Shown: positions 1-8,872 of the stretch, piece after piece
Numbering within the stretch: the first letter of the stretch is position 1
How the letters are laid out: the number at the start of each line of letters is the position of its first letter
Assembly: GCF_003259935.1 (NCBI RefSeq)
Contig: NZ_QLMH01000006.1
Coordinates: 62,001-126,000, forward strand
From: Paranoxybacillus vitaminiphilus
Lineage (GTDB): Bacteria > Bacillota > Bacilli > Bacillales > Anoxybacillaceae
Length of the DNA: 64,000 nt
Direction: 5' to 3'
The notes under the pieces: model-generated
What the model was told of the DNA's origin: nothing
What the model saw: the letters and a program-made list of their open reading frames with translations, nothing else
Databases searched by the model: none
Position numbers and translations under genes: made by a program

Positions 1-21
1 TGTACGCTAGGAAAGAGGGAA

Positions 22-645
22 ATGATGGTGGGAGAATTTCATGTCATATCGACGGGGCAGCAGTCAAATGAACGTTTAATTGAAGTGATTACACACATTC
101 ATCCTTATGTCGATGCGATTCATTTAAGAGAAAAGCAGAAAACAGCAAAAGAGCTGGCGGCGCTTATTTCTGTACTTATAGCAAAAGGAGTGCCGGCGGA
201 AAAAATAATGATCAATGACCGAGTCGATGTAGCAGTTGTCTGCGGAGCAGCCGGGGTTCAGCTTGCTTATCATAGCCTAAATGTAAAAGCGGTTAAAGAA
301 CATTTTCCTTCATTGCGTGTCGGCTGCTCCGTTCATTCATTGGAAGAAGCGCAAGAAGCAGAGAGGGACGGCGCGGATTATTGTCTATACGGACATATTT
401 TCCCGACTGATTGTAAAGCGGGACTGGCACCGCGAGGGCTTTTTGAGCTGGAAGTCGTTGCTAAACAAATTCACATTCCTGTTATTGCGATTGGCGGGAT
501 TAGGCCAAATAACGTTGAGAAGGTGCTGCAGGCAGGAGCAAAGGGAATTGCGGTCATGTCGGGAGTGTTTCTTGCTGATGATCCGGTGGCTGAGGCGCGC
601 CTTTTTGCCGGTATTTTAAAAAAATGGGGGAGAAAAAATGAATAA
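22..645 (+). CDS. tenI: Thiazole tautomerase TenI
   Basis: TenI converts the ThiG product into the aromatic thiazole carboxylate phosphate used for thiamine synthesis in the cytoplasm. The 207-residue protein has the ThiE/TenI TIM-barrel pattern: the early segment DAIHLREK, the central YGHIFPT loop, and a late IAIGGI phosphate-binding strand. It is called TenI and not ThiE because it heads a thiO-thiS-thiG-thiF operon and the central loop carries a His-containing YGH instead of the usual ThiE GPVFPT. The ATG at 22 follows AAAGAGGGA. A second ATG at 25 is equally possible. The stop overlaps the thiO start by 8 bases, indicating coupling. The operon head (tenA and any TPP riboswitch) would lie before the window. 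Confidence 0.9.
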   Translation: MMVGEFHVISTGQQSNERLIEVITHIHPYVDAIHLREKQKTAKELAALISVLIAKGVPAEKIMINDRVDVAVVCGAAGVQLAYHSLNVKAVKEHFPSLRVGCSVHSLEEAQEAERDGADYCLYGHIFPTDCKAGLAPRGLFELEVVAKQIHIPVIAIGGIRPNNVEKVLQAGAKGIAVMSGVFLADDPVAEARLFAGILKKWGRKNE

Positions 646-1765
646 GATATATGATGTTGTCATTGTCGGCGGCGGGGTTATTGGCTGCTCGATTGCTTTC
701 CAGCTGGCGAAACGCGGTTTGTGTGTGATTGTGTTGGAAAAAGAGAGAATAGCCAACGAAGCATCAAGTGCCGCAGCCGGAATGCTTGGGGCACAGTCGG
801 AATTTTCCGGCGATAGTCCAATGATTCCGCTCGCATTGAAAAGCAGAGAAATGTTTTCGGAGCTTGCTGCTGAGTTGAAAGAGCTAACCGGCATGGATAT
901 CGGCTTCATCCAAAAAGGATTGGTAAAGCTTGCTTTTACGGAACATGAATTAAACGAGCTGCAACAACAATATCAATTTTGGCGGACGCGCGATGCGAGT
1001 GTGCGCTGGCTGACAGCAAAAGAGCTTTGTGAGTTGGAACCGAATGTAACTGAAGACATTTCCGGAGCCATGTATATTCCAAATGACGGCCAAGTAGACG
1101 CGGCGGATTTGTCTCATGCATTGGCAAAGGCAGCCGCCATCTATGGAGCAGAAATTCGCGAATATACGGAAGTTTACTCACTTTTACTTAGAAACGATCA
1201 AGCATGCGGCGTTGTTACAAATAGCGGAACGATCTACGGCAATACAGTCGTTGTGGCAGCCGGGGCATGGTCGGCGCATCTGTTAAAGCAAACGGGAATT
1301 GAACTAAACATGTATCCTGTTAAAGGAGAATGTTTTTCCGTTGTCACTGAACAACCGCTGCTGCAAGCAACAATGTTTGCGAAAAACGGCTGCTACATTG
1401 TTCCAAAGCGCGGAAACCGGCTTTTAATCGGGGCGACATCAACACCGAATACATTTAATAAACATGTCTCTGTTCAAGGAGTTTACAGCTTACTTGAACG
1501 GGCACAACAAATGATGCCGAAGCTTGCAGAAGCAAAATGGGAAAAAATGTGGGCTGGTATTCGTCCGCAAACCGGTGATGGGTTGCCATATATCGGGGAA
1601 CATCCGCGCTGCAGCGGGCTATGGGTCGCAGCCGGCCACTATCGAAACGGAATTTTGCTTAGTCCTGTTACAGGAGTATTGTTAGCGGATTTCATTATCA
1701 AGGAAAAAACAGACATTGATATTTCTAGTTTCTCATTGATTAGAAAAGTGACATGTATCACTTAG
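638..1765 (+). CDS. thiO: Glycine oxidase ThiO
   Basis: ThiO is an FAD enzyme that oxidises glycine to the imine used by ThiG in aerobic thiazole synthesis. The 375-residue protein begins with a Rossmann dinucleotide motif, VVIVGGGVIGCSIA, near residues 6-19. It ends with the D-amino-acid-oxidase-type block containing WAGIRPQTGDGLPYIG and AAGHYRNGILLSP. Length fits the family (about 370). The start overlaps tenI by 8 bases and the start region carries GGGGGAG as ribosome site. The gene lies within the thi operon and its stop is followed 14 bases later by thiS. Confidence 0.93.
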   Translation: MNKIYDVVIVGGGVIGCSIAFQLAKRGLCVIVLEKERIANEASSAAAGMLGAQSEFSGDSPMIPLALKSREMFSELAAELKELTGMDIGFIQKGLVKLAFTEHELNELQQQYQFWRTRDASVRWLTAKELCELEPNVTEDISGAMYIPNDGQVDAADLSHALAKAAAIYGAEIREYTEVYSLLLRNDQACGVVTNSGTIYGNTVVVAAGAWSAHLLKQTGIELNMYPVKGECFSVVTEQPLLQATMFAKNGCYIVPKRGNRLLIGATSTPNTFNKHVSVQGVYSLLERAQQMMPKLAEAKWEKMWAGIRPQTGDGLPYIGEHPRCSGLWVAAGHYRNGILLSPVTGVLLADFIIKEKTDIDISSFSLIRKVTCIT

Positions 1766-1779
1766 AGGGGGGGAACACC

Positions 1780-1983
1780 GTGGAACTTATTATTAACGGT
1801 GAGATGATTCAGCTGCCTGAAAGTGTAAAAAACGTTTCCGATTTGCTCACCTATTTTCAATTAAACAACAAAATCGCGATTGTCGAAGTGAACTTAAACA
1901 TTATCAATAAACAAGATTACGAAACAACGACATTATCGAATGGCGATAAAGTAGAAATTGTTCATTTTGTAGGAGGCGGTTGA
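1780..1983 (+). CDS. thiS: Sulfur carrier protein ThiS
   Basis: ThiS is the ubiquitin-like sulfur carrier. ThiF adenylates its C-terminal glycine and the resulting thiocarboxylate feeds ThiG. The 67-residue product starts at a GTG behind a long G-rich ribosome site (1767-1774). An upstream in-frame ATG at 1753 lies inside thiO and has no such site. The C-terminus reads HFVGGG, giving the terminal Gly-Gly needed for activation. The stop is one base from the thiG ATG, so the two are translationally coupled. Confidence 0.93.
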   Translation: MELIINGEMIQLPESVKNVSDLLTYFQLNNKIAIVEVNLNIINKQDYETTTLSNGDKVEIVHFVGGG

Positions 1984-1984
1984 T

Positions 1985-2752
1985 ATGTTAAAAATCGGTC
2001 CTTATGAATTTCAGTCGAGGCTGTTATTAGGAACAGGAAAGTATCCGAACTTTGATATTCAAAAAGAAGCGGTGGAAGTATCGGGAGCGGAAATTTTAAC
2101 GTTTGCCGTCCGCCGTATGAACATTTTTGAAGCGAATCAGCCGAACTTTTTAGAAAAACTTGATTTAACAAAATACAAGCTGTTACCAAACACAGCGGGA
2201 GCAACAACAGCGGAAGAGGCGGTGCGTATTGCAAGGCTGGCAAAAGCATCAGGGTTATGTGATATGATTAAAGTGGAGGTAATTGGCTGTCCAAAAACCT
2301 TGCTTCCAGACCCTGTAGAAACATTGAAAGCTGCTGAAATGTTATTAGAAGAAGGATTTATCGTTTTACCTTATACTTCAGACGATGTCATTTTAGCGAA
2401 ACGCCTGCAGGAGCTGGGATGCCACGCTGTCATGCCTGGAGCATCGCCAATCGGCTCAGGGCAAGGAATTATTAATCCGTTAAACATTAGCCTAATTATT
2501 GAGCAGGCAACCGTTCCTGTCATTGTTGATGCAGGAATCGGCAGTCCGGCGGATGCAGCTTTGGCAATGGAATTAGGTGCGGATGGTGTATTATTAAATA
2601 CAGCAGTAGCTGGCGCAAAAGACCCGGTGAAAATGGCAAAAGCAATGAAATTGGCCATTGAAGCCGGCCGCCTTGGCTATGAAGCCGGGCGAATTCCGAA
2701 AAAGCGTTACGCGACTGCGAGTAGTCCAATGGAAGGAATGAGTGTTGTTTGA
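1985..2752 (+). CDS. thiG: Thiazole synthase ThiG
   Basis: ThiG condenses deoxyxylulose 5-phosphate, the glycine imine and ThiS-borne sulfur into the thiazole. The 255-residue TIM-barrel protein shows the early LLLGTGKYP block, an active-site region TFAVRRMN (residues about 40-47), the Schiff-base lysine region MIKVEVIG, and phosphate-binding VDAGIGSP and ADGVLLNTA loops. Length matches the family. It follows thiS by one base and its stop overlaps the TTG start of thiF. Confidence 0.95.
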   Translation: MLKIGPYEFQSRLLLGTGKYPNFDIQKEAVEVSGAEILTFAVRRMNIFEANQPNFLEKLDLTKYKLLPNTAGATTAEEAVRIARLAKASGLCDMIKVEVIGCPKTLLPDPVETLKAAEMLLEEGFIVLPYTSDDVILAKRLQELGCHAVMPGASPIGSGQGIINPLNISLIIEQATVPVIVDAGIGSPADAALAMELGADGVLLNTAVAGAKDPVKMAKAMKLAIEAGRLGYEAGRIPKKRYATASSPMEGMSVV

Positions 2753-3774
2753 CAGAACGTTACTCACGTCAGGAGTTATTTGCACCGATTGGCAAAGAAG
2801 GACAGAAAAAAATTGCAGCAAAACACGTGCTTATTATCGGCGCAGGAGCGTTAGGGACGGGAAATGCAGAAGCGTTTGTACGGGCCGGGGTTGGTAAAAT
2901 TACGATCATTGATCGCGATTATGTGGAGTGGAGCAACTTGCAAAGACAGCAATTGTACAGCGAAGAAGATGCGAAGGAACGTCTGCCTAAGGCGATTGCC
3001 GCCAAACAACGTCTTGAACAGGTAAACTCAGATGTGTCCATTGAAGCGATTGTCGGCGATGCAACCGCAAGAGAACTGGAGGTAATCATCGAAGAAAGTA
3101 AGCCGCATTTGCTCATTGACGCTACCGATAATTTTGAAACAAGAATGGTCATTAACGATATTTCACAAAAATATCGAATTCCATGGATTTATGGTGCCTG
3201 TGTCGGAAGCTACGGCATCAGTTATGCGATTATTCCGGGAAAAACGCCGTGCTTAAATTGCATGCTTGAAGCGGTGCCGCTTGGCGGTTTGACGTGCGAC
3301 ACGGCGGGAATTATCAGCCCGGCCGTGCAGATGGTCGTTGCCTATCAAGTAACAGAAGCGTTGAAAATTCTTGTAGAAGATTGGCAGTCGCTGCGAAATA
3401 AGCTCGTTTCTTTTGATTTATGGAAAAATCAGCATACAGCGATTCGTGTCGATAAAGTAAAAAAGGCGGATTGTCCATCTTGCGGAGACAACCCTACCTA
3501 TCCGTATCTTTCTTATGACATGCAAACCAAAACCGCGGTGCTGTGCGGCAGAGATTCGGTGCAAATCCGCCCTGCTGTCCGACAAGACCGCGATTTAGAA
3601 GAACTTGCCGAATTGCTTGCGAAACAAGGGATACAAGTCGAGAAAAATCCATATCTTCTTTCGTTTATGGCCGATGGGCACCGTCTAGTTGTTTTTAAAG
3701 ACGGACGTGTTTTAATCCATGGAACAAAGGATATGATCGAAGCAAAGACGTTATATCACCGTTATTTAGGATAA
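2749..3774 (+). CDS. thiF: ThiS adenylyltransferase ThiF (MoeB/E1-like)
   Basis: ThiF activates ThiS by adenylating its C-terminus. The 341-residue protein starts with [10 protein letters not shown], then an E1-like nucleotide fold with [14 protein letters not shown] near residues 29-42. Two Cys pairs are visible, CLNC in the middle and CPSC later, as expected for the structural zinc. The region after about residue 250 is a C-terminal extension also known in Bacillus ThiF. The TTG start overlaps the thiG stop. No thiD follows, unlike the B. subtilis operon. A dispersed repeat begins about 100 bases downstream. Confidence 0.9.
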   Translation: MTERYSRQELFAPIGKEGQKKIAAKHVLIIGAGALGTGNAEAFVRAGVGKITIIDRDYVEWSNLQRQQLYSEEDAKERLPKAIAAKQRLEQVNSDVSIEAIVGDATARELEVIIEESKPHLLIDATDNFETRMVINDISQKYRIPWIYGACVGSYGISYAIIPGKTPCLNCMLEAVPLGGLTCDTAGIISPAVQMVVAYQVTEALKILVEDWQSLRNKLVSFDLWKNQHTAIRVDKVKKADCPSCGDNPTYPYLSYDMQTKTAVLCGRDSVQIRPAVRQDRDLEELAELLAKQGIQVEKNPYLLSFMADGHRLVVFKDGRVLIHGTKDMIEAKTLYHRYLG

Positions 3775-3877
3775 TGCCGCCTCTGCGGACACAGCACGCA
3801 TGATGAGCTGATGAAAAAGAAAGGAAAATATTGTTGATGTATCAACTCCAACAGGTGCAAAAGGGCGAACGATAGCG

Positions 3878-3998
3878 AGGCTGTCTCATAAGGGTCTGAC
3901 CTCACGCGTATTTCACAATATATTGTTCATTTATCCAACATGATGTCCTATATATTGTGTTGTGGGGTCTGACCATGGAGATTTTGAGACGGTCTCTT
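3878..3998 (-). repeat. Dispersed inverted repeat, copy 1
   Basis: This is a near-complete copy, about 121 bp, in reverse orientation. The inverted ends are GAGGCTGTCTCA and TTGAGACGGTCTC. The inner arms are GGGTCTGACCTCACG and GTGGGGTCTGACC. The core contains a CACAATATAT / ATATATTGTG palindrome almost identical to the copy at 11502-11622. The rest of 3775-4135 shows no convincing gene. Confidence 0.85.
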
Positions 3999-4135
3999 TA
4001 GATTTTCCGGCTCGGCATGTTCATAAATTGTTCACTCCATAGTCAAAAAAATGTACGATTTGTTGCGATTGTATGATAAAGCGGCGTGTTACGCTATAAA
4101 GGGGATTCTATTCATCATAGGAAGGAGACGGCAAG

Positions 4136-4219
4136 ATGGAAGAATGGTCTGTTACGTTAAATATTGCTTCCTTGATAATATTATCTTATTTTATGGGCGT
4201 ATGTTTATGGGAAGCATAA
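4136..4219 (+). CDS. 27-residue hydrophobic peptide
   Basis: This short gene encodes 27 residues. MEEWSVT is followed by one hydrophobic stretch (about residues 8-24) that could span the membrane. An AAGGAG ribosome site lies 8 bases before the ATG. The stop TAA is followed immediately by a clear Rho-independent terminator, so the unit looks like a complete monocistronic gene. I do not recognise the family. A longer 98-codon frame at 4051-4347 covers the region but has no ribosome site, runs through the terminator and looks spurious. Confidence 0.6.
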   Translation: MEEWSVTLNIASLIILSYFMGVCLWEA

Positions 4220-4221
4220 TG

Positions 4222-4252
4222 ACTGCGGCATGGCTCCGCAGTTTTTTCTTTT
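4222..4252 (+). terminator. Rho-independent terminator
   Basis: The stem ACTGCGG / CCGCAGT has a 7-base loop and is followed by TTTTTTCTTTTTT. It ends the small-peptide transcript. Confidence 0.85.
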
Positions 4253-4333
4253 TTATAAGCATTATTTCAACGAGAGCAAGATTCTTAAATAATCGAGAGT
4301 TACATGGAAGCAATGCAAATCTAGTGGGGGACA

Positions 4334-4362
4334 TTTTCATTTTCTGAAAAATTTGCTATCAT
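4334..4362 (+). promoter_or_regulatory. Sigma-A-type promoter before the CNNM gene
   Basis: TTTTCA and TATCAT are separated by 17 bases, with a TG one base before the -10. The -10 covers the ATG at 4361, so that ATG cannot lie in the transcript. This argues for the downstream TTG start of the next gene. Confidence 0.5.
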
Positions 4363-4423
4363 GATGCATATAAATACATTGGATAATCATAACAAAGTAA
4401 CCATTTGGGAGTGTGAATATTCC

Positions 4424-5689
4424 TTGGGAGAGTTGCCTCTGAGTTTGTGTGGGCTGATTCTTTTTCTTATTATTTTATCTGCTTTCTTTTCCTCTGCAGA
4501 AACCGCCTTTTCCTGTGTCAATAAAATTAGGTTAAAAAACTATGTTGAGGAAAATCGACGCGGCAGCAAAAAAGCATTATACATTACGGAAAATTTAGAT
4601 GCAGCTTTATTAACTGTCCTTGTTGCCAATAACATTGTAAATATCGCAGCCGTTTCCGTTTCTGCCAAAGTTGCAATGGATATATTTGGTGAGAATATGG
4701 GGCTGTTTCTCAGCATGGTCGGCATGACAGTTCTCATTTTAATATTCGGTGAAATTTTGCCGAAGTCGTTCGCAAAGGAAAATGCAGAATCTCTTTCGCT
4801 TAAATACTCGGGGATTGTCTATGTGCTAGTAAAATTTTTAGCGCCCATTACCATTTTTTTTGCGGTGTTAAAATCGAAATTTACGACATGGCTCACCCGT
4901 GGCATTTCTGTTCCTGCCGTCACGGAAGAGGAAATTAAAGTGATGATTGATTTAAGCGAGGAAGAGGGAGTCATTGATAATAAAGAAAAAGAGCTTGTAC
5001 ATCGTTCGCTTGATTTTAATGATATTTTAGTCGGCGAGATTTTTACGCCGCGCATTGATATGGTAGCGGTGGAAGTAAATCGGCCAATTGAAGAAATTCG
5101 CGATCTTTTTCTTCGCGAAAAATATTCACGAATTCCGGTTTATGAAGATGATATTGATAATGTGATTGGAATATTGTCAGAGAGCGACTTTTTCAGCCAG
5201 CTTGTTCAGCAAAAGGCAGTGAATATTCGCGAATTGTTAAGGCAGCCGTTATTTGTTGTCGAATCGATGAAGATTTCAGCATTGCTCCCAGAGCTGCAAA
5301 AGAGCAAAGTGCATATGGCAATTGTCGTCGATGAATTTGGCGGCACATCAGGCTTAATTACATTAGAAGATATTCTTGAACAAATCGTTGGTGAGATATG
5401 GGATGAACACGATGAAGCAGTAAAAACGGTTCATAAAATTGATGAATTTCAATATGAATTTAACGCGGAATTGCCGCTCGATAAGTTTTGCGAAATCATG
5501 AAAATTACCGAGCCGGAAAGCTCTTCCCATACATTAGGCGGCTGGGTATTCGAAACATTTGCCCGCATTCCGAACGTTGGCGAAAAATTTACCTATGAAT
5601 CATTAACATTAACAGTCAGACAAGTCGAGAACAGACGAATTCGTAAAGTGCTTGTTCGGATTAACGATCCGGTCAGCGACAGTATCTAA
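4424..5689 (+). CDS. CNNM/CorC-family membrane protein (DUF21 + CBS pair)
   Basis: This is a member of the hemolysin-like CNNM family, integral membrane proteins linked to Mg2+ or other divalent cation transport. The N-terminal DUF21 region has about four membrane segments and the family signature SAFFSSAETAFS. Two CBS domains follow (including DEFGGTSGLITLEDILEQIVG), then a C-terminal CorC_HlyC domain. The TTG at 4424 is chosen because GGGAGTG precedes it by about 9 bases and it lies downstream of the promoter. An ATG at 4361 would add 21 atypical residues. The product is about 421 residues. The paralogue (YtfL, YrkA or YhdP type) cannot be fixed from sequence alone. Confidence 0.85.
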   Translation: MGELPLSLCGLILFLIILSAFFSSAETAFSCVNKIRLKNYVEENRRGSKKALYITENLDAALLTVLVANNIVNIAAVSVSAKVAMDIFGENMGLFLSMVGMTVLILIFGEILPKSFAKENAESLSLKYSGIVYVLVKFLAPITIFFAVLKSKFTTWLTRGISVPAVTEEEIKVMIDLSEEEGVIDNKEKELVHRSLDFNDILVGEIFTPRIDMVAVEVNRPIEEIRDLFLREKYSRIPVYEDDIDNVIGILSESDFFSQLVQQKAVNIRELLRQPLFVVESMKISALLPELQKSKVHMAIVVDEFGGTSGLITLEDILEQIVGEIWDEHDEAVKTVHKIDEFQYEFNAELPLDKFCEIMKITEPESSSHTLGGWVFETFARIPNVGEKFTYESLTLTVRQVENRRIRKVLVRINDPVSDSI

Positions 5690-5705
5690 AGCGTTTTCAT
5701 GTAAG

Positions 5706-5747
5706 TCAGACCTCTTGAACGAGTTGAGAGGTCTGATTTTATTTTTT
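5706..5747 (+). terminator. Rho-independent terminator
   Basis: The stem TCAGACCTC / GAGGTCTGA is followed by TTTTATTTTTT, directly after the CNNM gene. The stem letters resemble one arm of the dispersed repeat, so it may be a reduced copy. Confidence 0.8.
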
Positions 5748-5839
5748 GCAGGAAATAAATGTGTTTGACATATAGGATAATCTCCTTTACTATGACATAT
5801 GTTTCTGTAAAACCAATCGGAATAGTGGGAGTTAATAAG

Positions 5840-6670
5840 ATGAAAAAGTGGTCTTTATTACTAACAACTATTTTCTTGATTTTCCTGTTATTGTTAACGG
5901 CATGTGGAAATAACGCAGCTCAAGAAAAAGAGAAGAAAGAAAATACAACAGCAAAAGAAGAAACAACTGATTTATTGGCGAAAGTGAAGAAAGAAGGAGA
6001 GTTGCGTATCGGTACGGAAGGAACATACCCACCGTTTACGTTTCATGATAAAAACAACGAGTTAACAGGATTTGATGTGGAAATCGCGAAGGAAGTGGCA
6101 AAGTGTCTTGGTGTGAAGCCGGTATTTATGGAAACGCAATGGGATGCGATGTTTGCCGGTTTAGATGCGAAACGCTTTGATATGATTGCCAACCAAGTAG
6201 GAATTCGCCCAGATCGCCAAGAAAAATATGATTTCTCTGAGCCATATATTACGTCTGCTGCTGTATTAGTTGCACATAAAGATAATAATGAAGTTTCCAA
6301 ATTTGAGGATATTAAAGGTTTAAAATCAGCACAGTCGATGACAAGCAACTATGCGGATTTAGCACGTTCGTACGGTGCGGAAATCGTTGGTGTCGATGGA
6401 TTTAATCAGGCGATTGAACTGTTAGGCTCTAAGCGCGTAGATGTAACGATTAACGACAAATTGTCTGTACTTGATTTCTTAAAACAAAAACCTGATGCGC
6501 CGATTAAGATTGTTGCTACTCATGAAGATGCTTCCCAAAGCGGTTTAATGTTCCGCAAAGGCAGCGATACGTTAGTTGATGAAGTCAACAAAGTGCTGAA
6601 AGAAATGATGGAAGACGGCACATATTTGAAAATCTCAGAGAAATGGTTTGGTCAAGATGTATCTAAATAA
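5840..6670 (+). CDS. tcyA: Cystine-type ABC transporter, substrate-binding lipoprotein
   Basis: This is an extracytoplasmic solute-binding lipoprotein for an amino-acid importer, most similar to B. subtilis TcyA (L-cystine). The signal peptide has a lipobox LLTAC with the lipidated Cys at about residue 22. The binding domain contains [15 protein letters not shown], the block [17 protein letters not shown], and a C-terminal [10 protein letters not shown] typical of TcyA. The ATG at 5840 follows GGGAG; an upstream in-frame codon at 5759 would spoil the signal peptide. The end overlaps the permease gene. The substrate is inferred from similarity. Confidence 0.85.
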   Translation: MKKWSLLLTTIFLIFLLLLTACGNNAAQEKEKKENTTAKEETTDLLAKVKKEGELRIGTEGTYPPFTFHDKNNELTGFDVEIAKEVAKCLGVKPVFMETQWDAMFAGLDAKRFDMIANQVGIRPDRQEKYDFSEPYITSAAVLVAHKDNNEVSKFEDIKGLKSAQSMTSNYADLARSYGAEIVGVDGFNQAIELLGSKRVDVTINDKLSVLDFLKQKPDAPIKIVATHEDASQSGLMFRKGSDTLVDEVNKVLKEMMEDGTYLKISEKWFGQDVSK

Positions 6671-7358
6671 TGTATTTACGGATCCTGAACGTTTAGAAAG
6701 GCTAATAAACATTGCGCAAAGTTCCCTTCTCCCTTTGGTGAAGGGGGCTTTGTTTTACACCATTCCACTTACTCTTATCACATTTTCTATTGGTTTAGTA
6801 TTGGCGATTTTGACAGCGTTGGCGCGTCTTTCGAACATGAATCTGTTACAAATCATTGCGAGAGTATATGTATCAGCGATTCGTGGGACACCGCTGTTAG
6901 TGCAGTTGTTTATTATTTTTTACGGGCTGCCAACCGTCGGAATTACGATTGACCCATTTCCAGCCGCGGTCATTGGCTTTTCGTTAAATGTCGGAGCATA
7001 CGCATCAGAAATTATCCGTGCGGCGATTTTATCGATTCCGAAAGGACAGTGGGAAGCGGCGTATTCGCTCGGTATGAGCTACGCTCAAGCATTAAAGCGC
7101 ATCATTTTGCCGCAGGCATCTCGTGTATCCGTTCCGCCGTTATCGAACACGTTTATTAGTTTAGTAAAAGATACATCATTAGCTTCGCTTATTCTTGTTT
7201 CCGAAATGTTCCGTAAAGCCCAGGAAATCGCTGCGACGAACTATGAGTTTTTATTACTTTATACCGAGGCTGCCCTTATATATTGGATTATTTGTTTTCT
7301 TCTCTCGATTGTTCAAGCAGGAATTGAACATCGATTAAACCGCTATATTGTGCGTTAA
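6657..7358 (+). CDS. tcyB: Cystine-type ABC transporter permease
   Basis: This is the inner-membrane permease of the tcyABC importer, of the HisM/GlnP type. About 233 residues contain several hydrophobic helices and the EAA-loop region ([21 protein letters not shown]) that contacts the ATPase. The ATG at 6657 overlaps the end of tcyA by 14 bases. A TTG at 6648 is an alternative. It is followed by tcyC after 19 bases. Confidence 0.85.
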   Translation: MYLNNVFTDPERLERLINIAQSSLLPLVKGALFYTIPLTLITFSIGLVLAILTALARLSNMNLLQIIARVYVSAIRGTPLLVQLFIIFYGLPTVGITIDPFPAAVIGFSLNVGAYASEIIRAAILSIPKGQWEAAYSLGMSYAQALKRIILPQASRVSVPPLSNTFISLVKDTSLASLILVSEMFRKAQEIAATNYEFLLLYTEAALIYWIICFLLSIVQAGIEHRLNRYIVR

Positions 7359-7377
7359 TCATAAGGAGAAAAGGAAA

Positions 7378-8112
7378 ATGATTTCTGTTCAAGGATTATA
7401 TAAAACGTTCGGTGACTTAGAGGTCTTAAAAGGCATTGATTTACAAATCGATAAAGGCAAGGTTGTCGTAATCATCGGCCCGTCCGGTTCAGGAAAAACG
7501 ACATTGCTTCGTTGTTTAAATGTGTTAGAAACACCGACAAAAGGAATCATTTCGCTCGGCGATAAGAAATTGGATTTTTCGAAAAAGATAACAAAACAAG
7601 AAATAAGTGAGTTTCGCCGTTTAACGGGAATGGTATTTCAAAATTATAATTTATTCCCGCATATGACGGCTTTAGAAAACGTGATGGAAGGACCGGTAAC
7701 GGTTAAAGGTGAAGCAAAGGAAAAAGCACGGAAAAAAGCGGAAGAGTTATTAGCGAAAGTTGGCTTAGCTGACAAAATAAACCTTTACCCATTCCAGCTT
7801 TCAGGCGGACAGCAGCAGCGCGTCGGCATTGCAAGAGCCCTGGCAATGGAGCCGGAGATCATGTTGTTTGATGAACCAACATCGGCATTGGACCCTGAAT
7901 TAGTTGGTGAAGTATTAAAAGTAATGAAAGATCTTGCCAACGAGGGGATGACAATGGTCGTTGTTACTCATGAAATGCGCTTTGCAAGAGAGGTGGCGGA
8001 TGAAGTGATTTTTATGGATCACGGTGTCATTATTGAGCGCGGGATGCCAGAGCAGATATTTACGATTCCAAAACATGAACGGACAAAGCAGTTCCTTCAG
8101 CTTATTCAGTAA
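7378..8112 (+). CDS. tcyC: Cystine-type ABC transporter ATPase
   Basis: This ATPase powers the TcyAB importer. It has Walker [10 protein letters not shown] near residues 32-40, a Q-loop [11 protein letters not shown], the signature LSGGQQQR, and Walker [14 protein letters not shown]. The 244-residue length fits polar amino-acid ATPases. The ATG at 7378 has an AAGGAGAAAAGGAAA ribosome site; an earlier frame start at 7348 lies in the permease gene. A bidirectional terminator follows. Confidence 0.9.
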   Translation: MISVQGLYKTFGDLEVLKGIDLQIDKGKVVVIIGPSGSGKTTLLRCLNVLETPTKGIISLGDKKLDFSKKITKQEISEFRRLTGMVFQNYNLFPHMTALENVMEGPVTVKGEAKEKARKKAEELLAKVGLADKINLYPFQLSGGQQQRVGIARALAMEPEIMLFDEPTSALDPELVGEVLKVMKDLANEGMTMVVVTHEMRFAREVADEVIFMDHGVIIERGMPEQIFTIPKHERTKQFLQLIQ

Positions 8113-8115
8113 AAT

Positions 8116-8146
8116 AAAGCCCCAAGCATAACGCTTGGGGCTTTAG
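8116..8146. terminator. Bidirectional terminator between tcyC and sspA
   Basis: The perfect stem AAAGCCCCAAGC / GCTTGGGGCTTT separates convergent genes and ends in T-rich sequence on both strands. Confidence 0.85.
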
Positions 8147-8175
8147 CCATTTATATGAAATTGTCAAGCTTTAAA

Positions 8176-8379
8176 TTAAAATCTACCGCCGCCAAGTTGT
8201 TGTTGAGCCATAGAAACTAGGCGTTTTGTGATTTCTCCACCTACGGAACCGTTAGCGCGTGAAGTGGTGTCAGGACCAAGGTTAACACCAAACTCTTGAG
8301 CGATTTCGTATTTCATTTGATCAATTGCTTGTTGTGCACCTGCAACTAGTAATTGGTTAGTGTTGTTGTTTTGAGCCAT
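8176..8379 (-). CDS. Alpha/beta-type small acid-soluble spore protein
   Basis: SASPs coat and protect spore DNA and are degraded at germination. The 67-residue protein starts [15 protein letters not shown], carries the GPR protease cleavage region YEIAQEFGV, and has the second DNA-binding block [14 protein letters not shown] with a C-terminal GGGRF. AGGAGATG precedes the ATG. It is read from a sigma-G-like promoter and a leader that contains a tRNA-like cloverleaf. Several SASP paralogues usually exist, so the exact symbol is left open. Confidence 0.96.
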   Translation of the reverse strand: MAQNNNTNQLLVAGAQQAIDQMKYEIAQEFGVNLGPDTTSRANGSVGGEITKRLVSMAQQQLGGGRF

Positions 8380-8408
8380 GTTGAATCATCTCCTCATTGA
8401 AGTTTTAA

Positions 8409-8477
8409 TGGCTGGGTCAGCTGGATTTGCACCAGCGGCGCGTGAGAGTATCACGCTGCCAGTCTTGGCCTAACCCA
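8409..8477 (-). ncRNA. tRNA-like cloverleaf in the predicted SASP leader
   Basis: Read on the minus strand, 69 nt fold into a complete cloverleaf. The acceptor stem is TGGGTTA with TGACCCA (seven pairs, one G-T), then a G and an encoded CCA. The D stem is GCCA/TGGC with a 4-nt loop. The anticodon stem is GCGTG/CACGC with the 7-nt loop ATACTCT. The variable region is 3 nt. The T stem is GCTGG/CCAGC with loop TGCAAAT. The middle triplet of the anticodon loop would be ACT. The D loop lacks GG, T-loop position 55 is G, and a serine tRNA would need a long variable arm, so it is not a normal tRNA. Its 3' CCA ends 29 nt before the SASP ATG. Confidence 0.75.
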
Positions 8478-8503
8478 TCGGTATTGTTTACTGATGTTAC
8501 TAC

Positions 8504-8533
8504 TATTTTGAGTAGTTTTTAAATGATTATTCT
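8504..8533 (-). promoter_or_regulatory. Sigma-G-like promoter for the tRNA-like element and SASP gene
   Basis: On the minus strand, AGAATA is followed after 17 bases by CAAAATA. This fits the forespore sigma-G pattern (GAATA, then CATnnTA) with one mismatch in the -10. The predicted start, about 8497, lies roughly 20 nt before the cloverleaf, so one transcript would hold both elements. Confidence 0.5.
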
Positions 8534-8629
8534 TGGTAATTTTTATCTTTTTTGTGGTTACATGTTTTTTATACATTAGGGAATATGTAGAAGTGTGAAG
8601 AATTTTCGCACAGGAGGTATAAGCATGCG

Positions 8630-8872
8630 ATGAATATTTGTCCGCTTTGTAATGGCTTCCGTGAGCTTCTATTATATTGTGAGAATTGCGGCCGAAAATT
8701 AGAAGATAAGGGGAAAATAATGGACTATTTCGATGATTATAGTCCATATATGGAAATTGACCTCACGAAGCGTGAAGACGGCTATCCTTCTACACTAAGG
8801 CGACATGAATGCGTTCATCTTTTTTACTGTCTGCATTGTGATCACGAGCAAATACAATGGATTAAAGAATAA
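8630..8872 (+). CDS. Small zinc-ribbon-like protein
   Basis: The 80-residue cytoplasmic protein has Cys pairs CPLC (residues 4-7), CENC (17-20) and a late CLHC, with nearby His residues, suggesting a zinc-binding fold. The function is unknown. A canonical AGGAGG is ideally spaced for an ATG at 8625, but that frame stops after two codons (ATG CGA TGA). The real ATG at 8630 overlaps this stop, so initiation may depend on re-initiation. A dispersed repeat begins at the stop codon. Confidence 0.65.
   Translation: MNICPLCNGFRELLLYCENCGRKLEDKGKIMDYFDDYSPYMEIDLTKREDGYPSTLRRHECVHLFYCLHCDHEQIQWIKE

Noticed and set aside
22-645. Calling the first gene thiE
   Set aside because: Operon context with thiO-thiS-thiG-thiF and the YGHIFPT loop favour the tautomerase TenI.
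3830-3880. Possible coding remnant between thiF and the first repeat
   Set aside because: A short readable stretch (VDVSTPTGAKGRTIA) exists but matches no thi gene I can recognise, and is too short to call.
3878-3998. Repeats as an insertion sequence with its own transposase
   Set aside because: Copies are at most about 135 bp and contain no open frame. No transposase gene is found in the window.
4051-4347. 98-codon frame downstream of thiF
   Set aside because: No ribosome site, runs through a clear terminator, and overlaps a better-supported 27-residue gene.
8409-8477. Ordinary serine tRNA (ACT anticodon)
   Set aside because: Serine tRNAs have a long variable arm and a full D loop with GG. 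This element has a 3-nt variable region, a 4-nt D loop and G at T-loop position 55.
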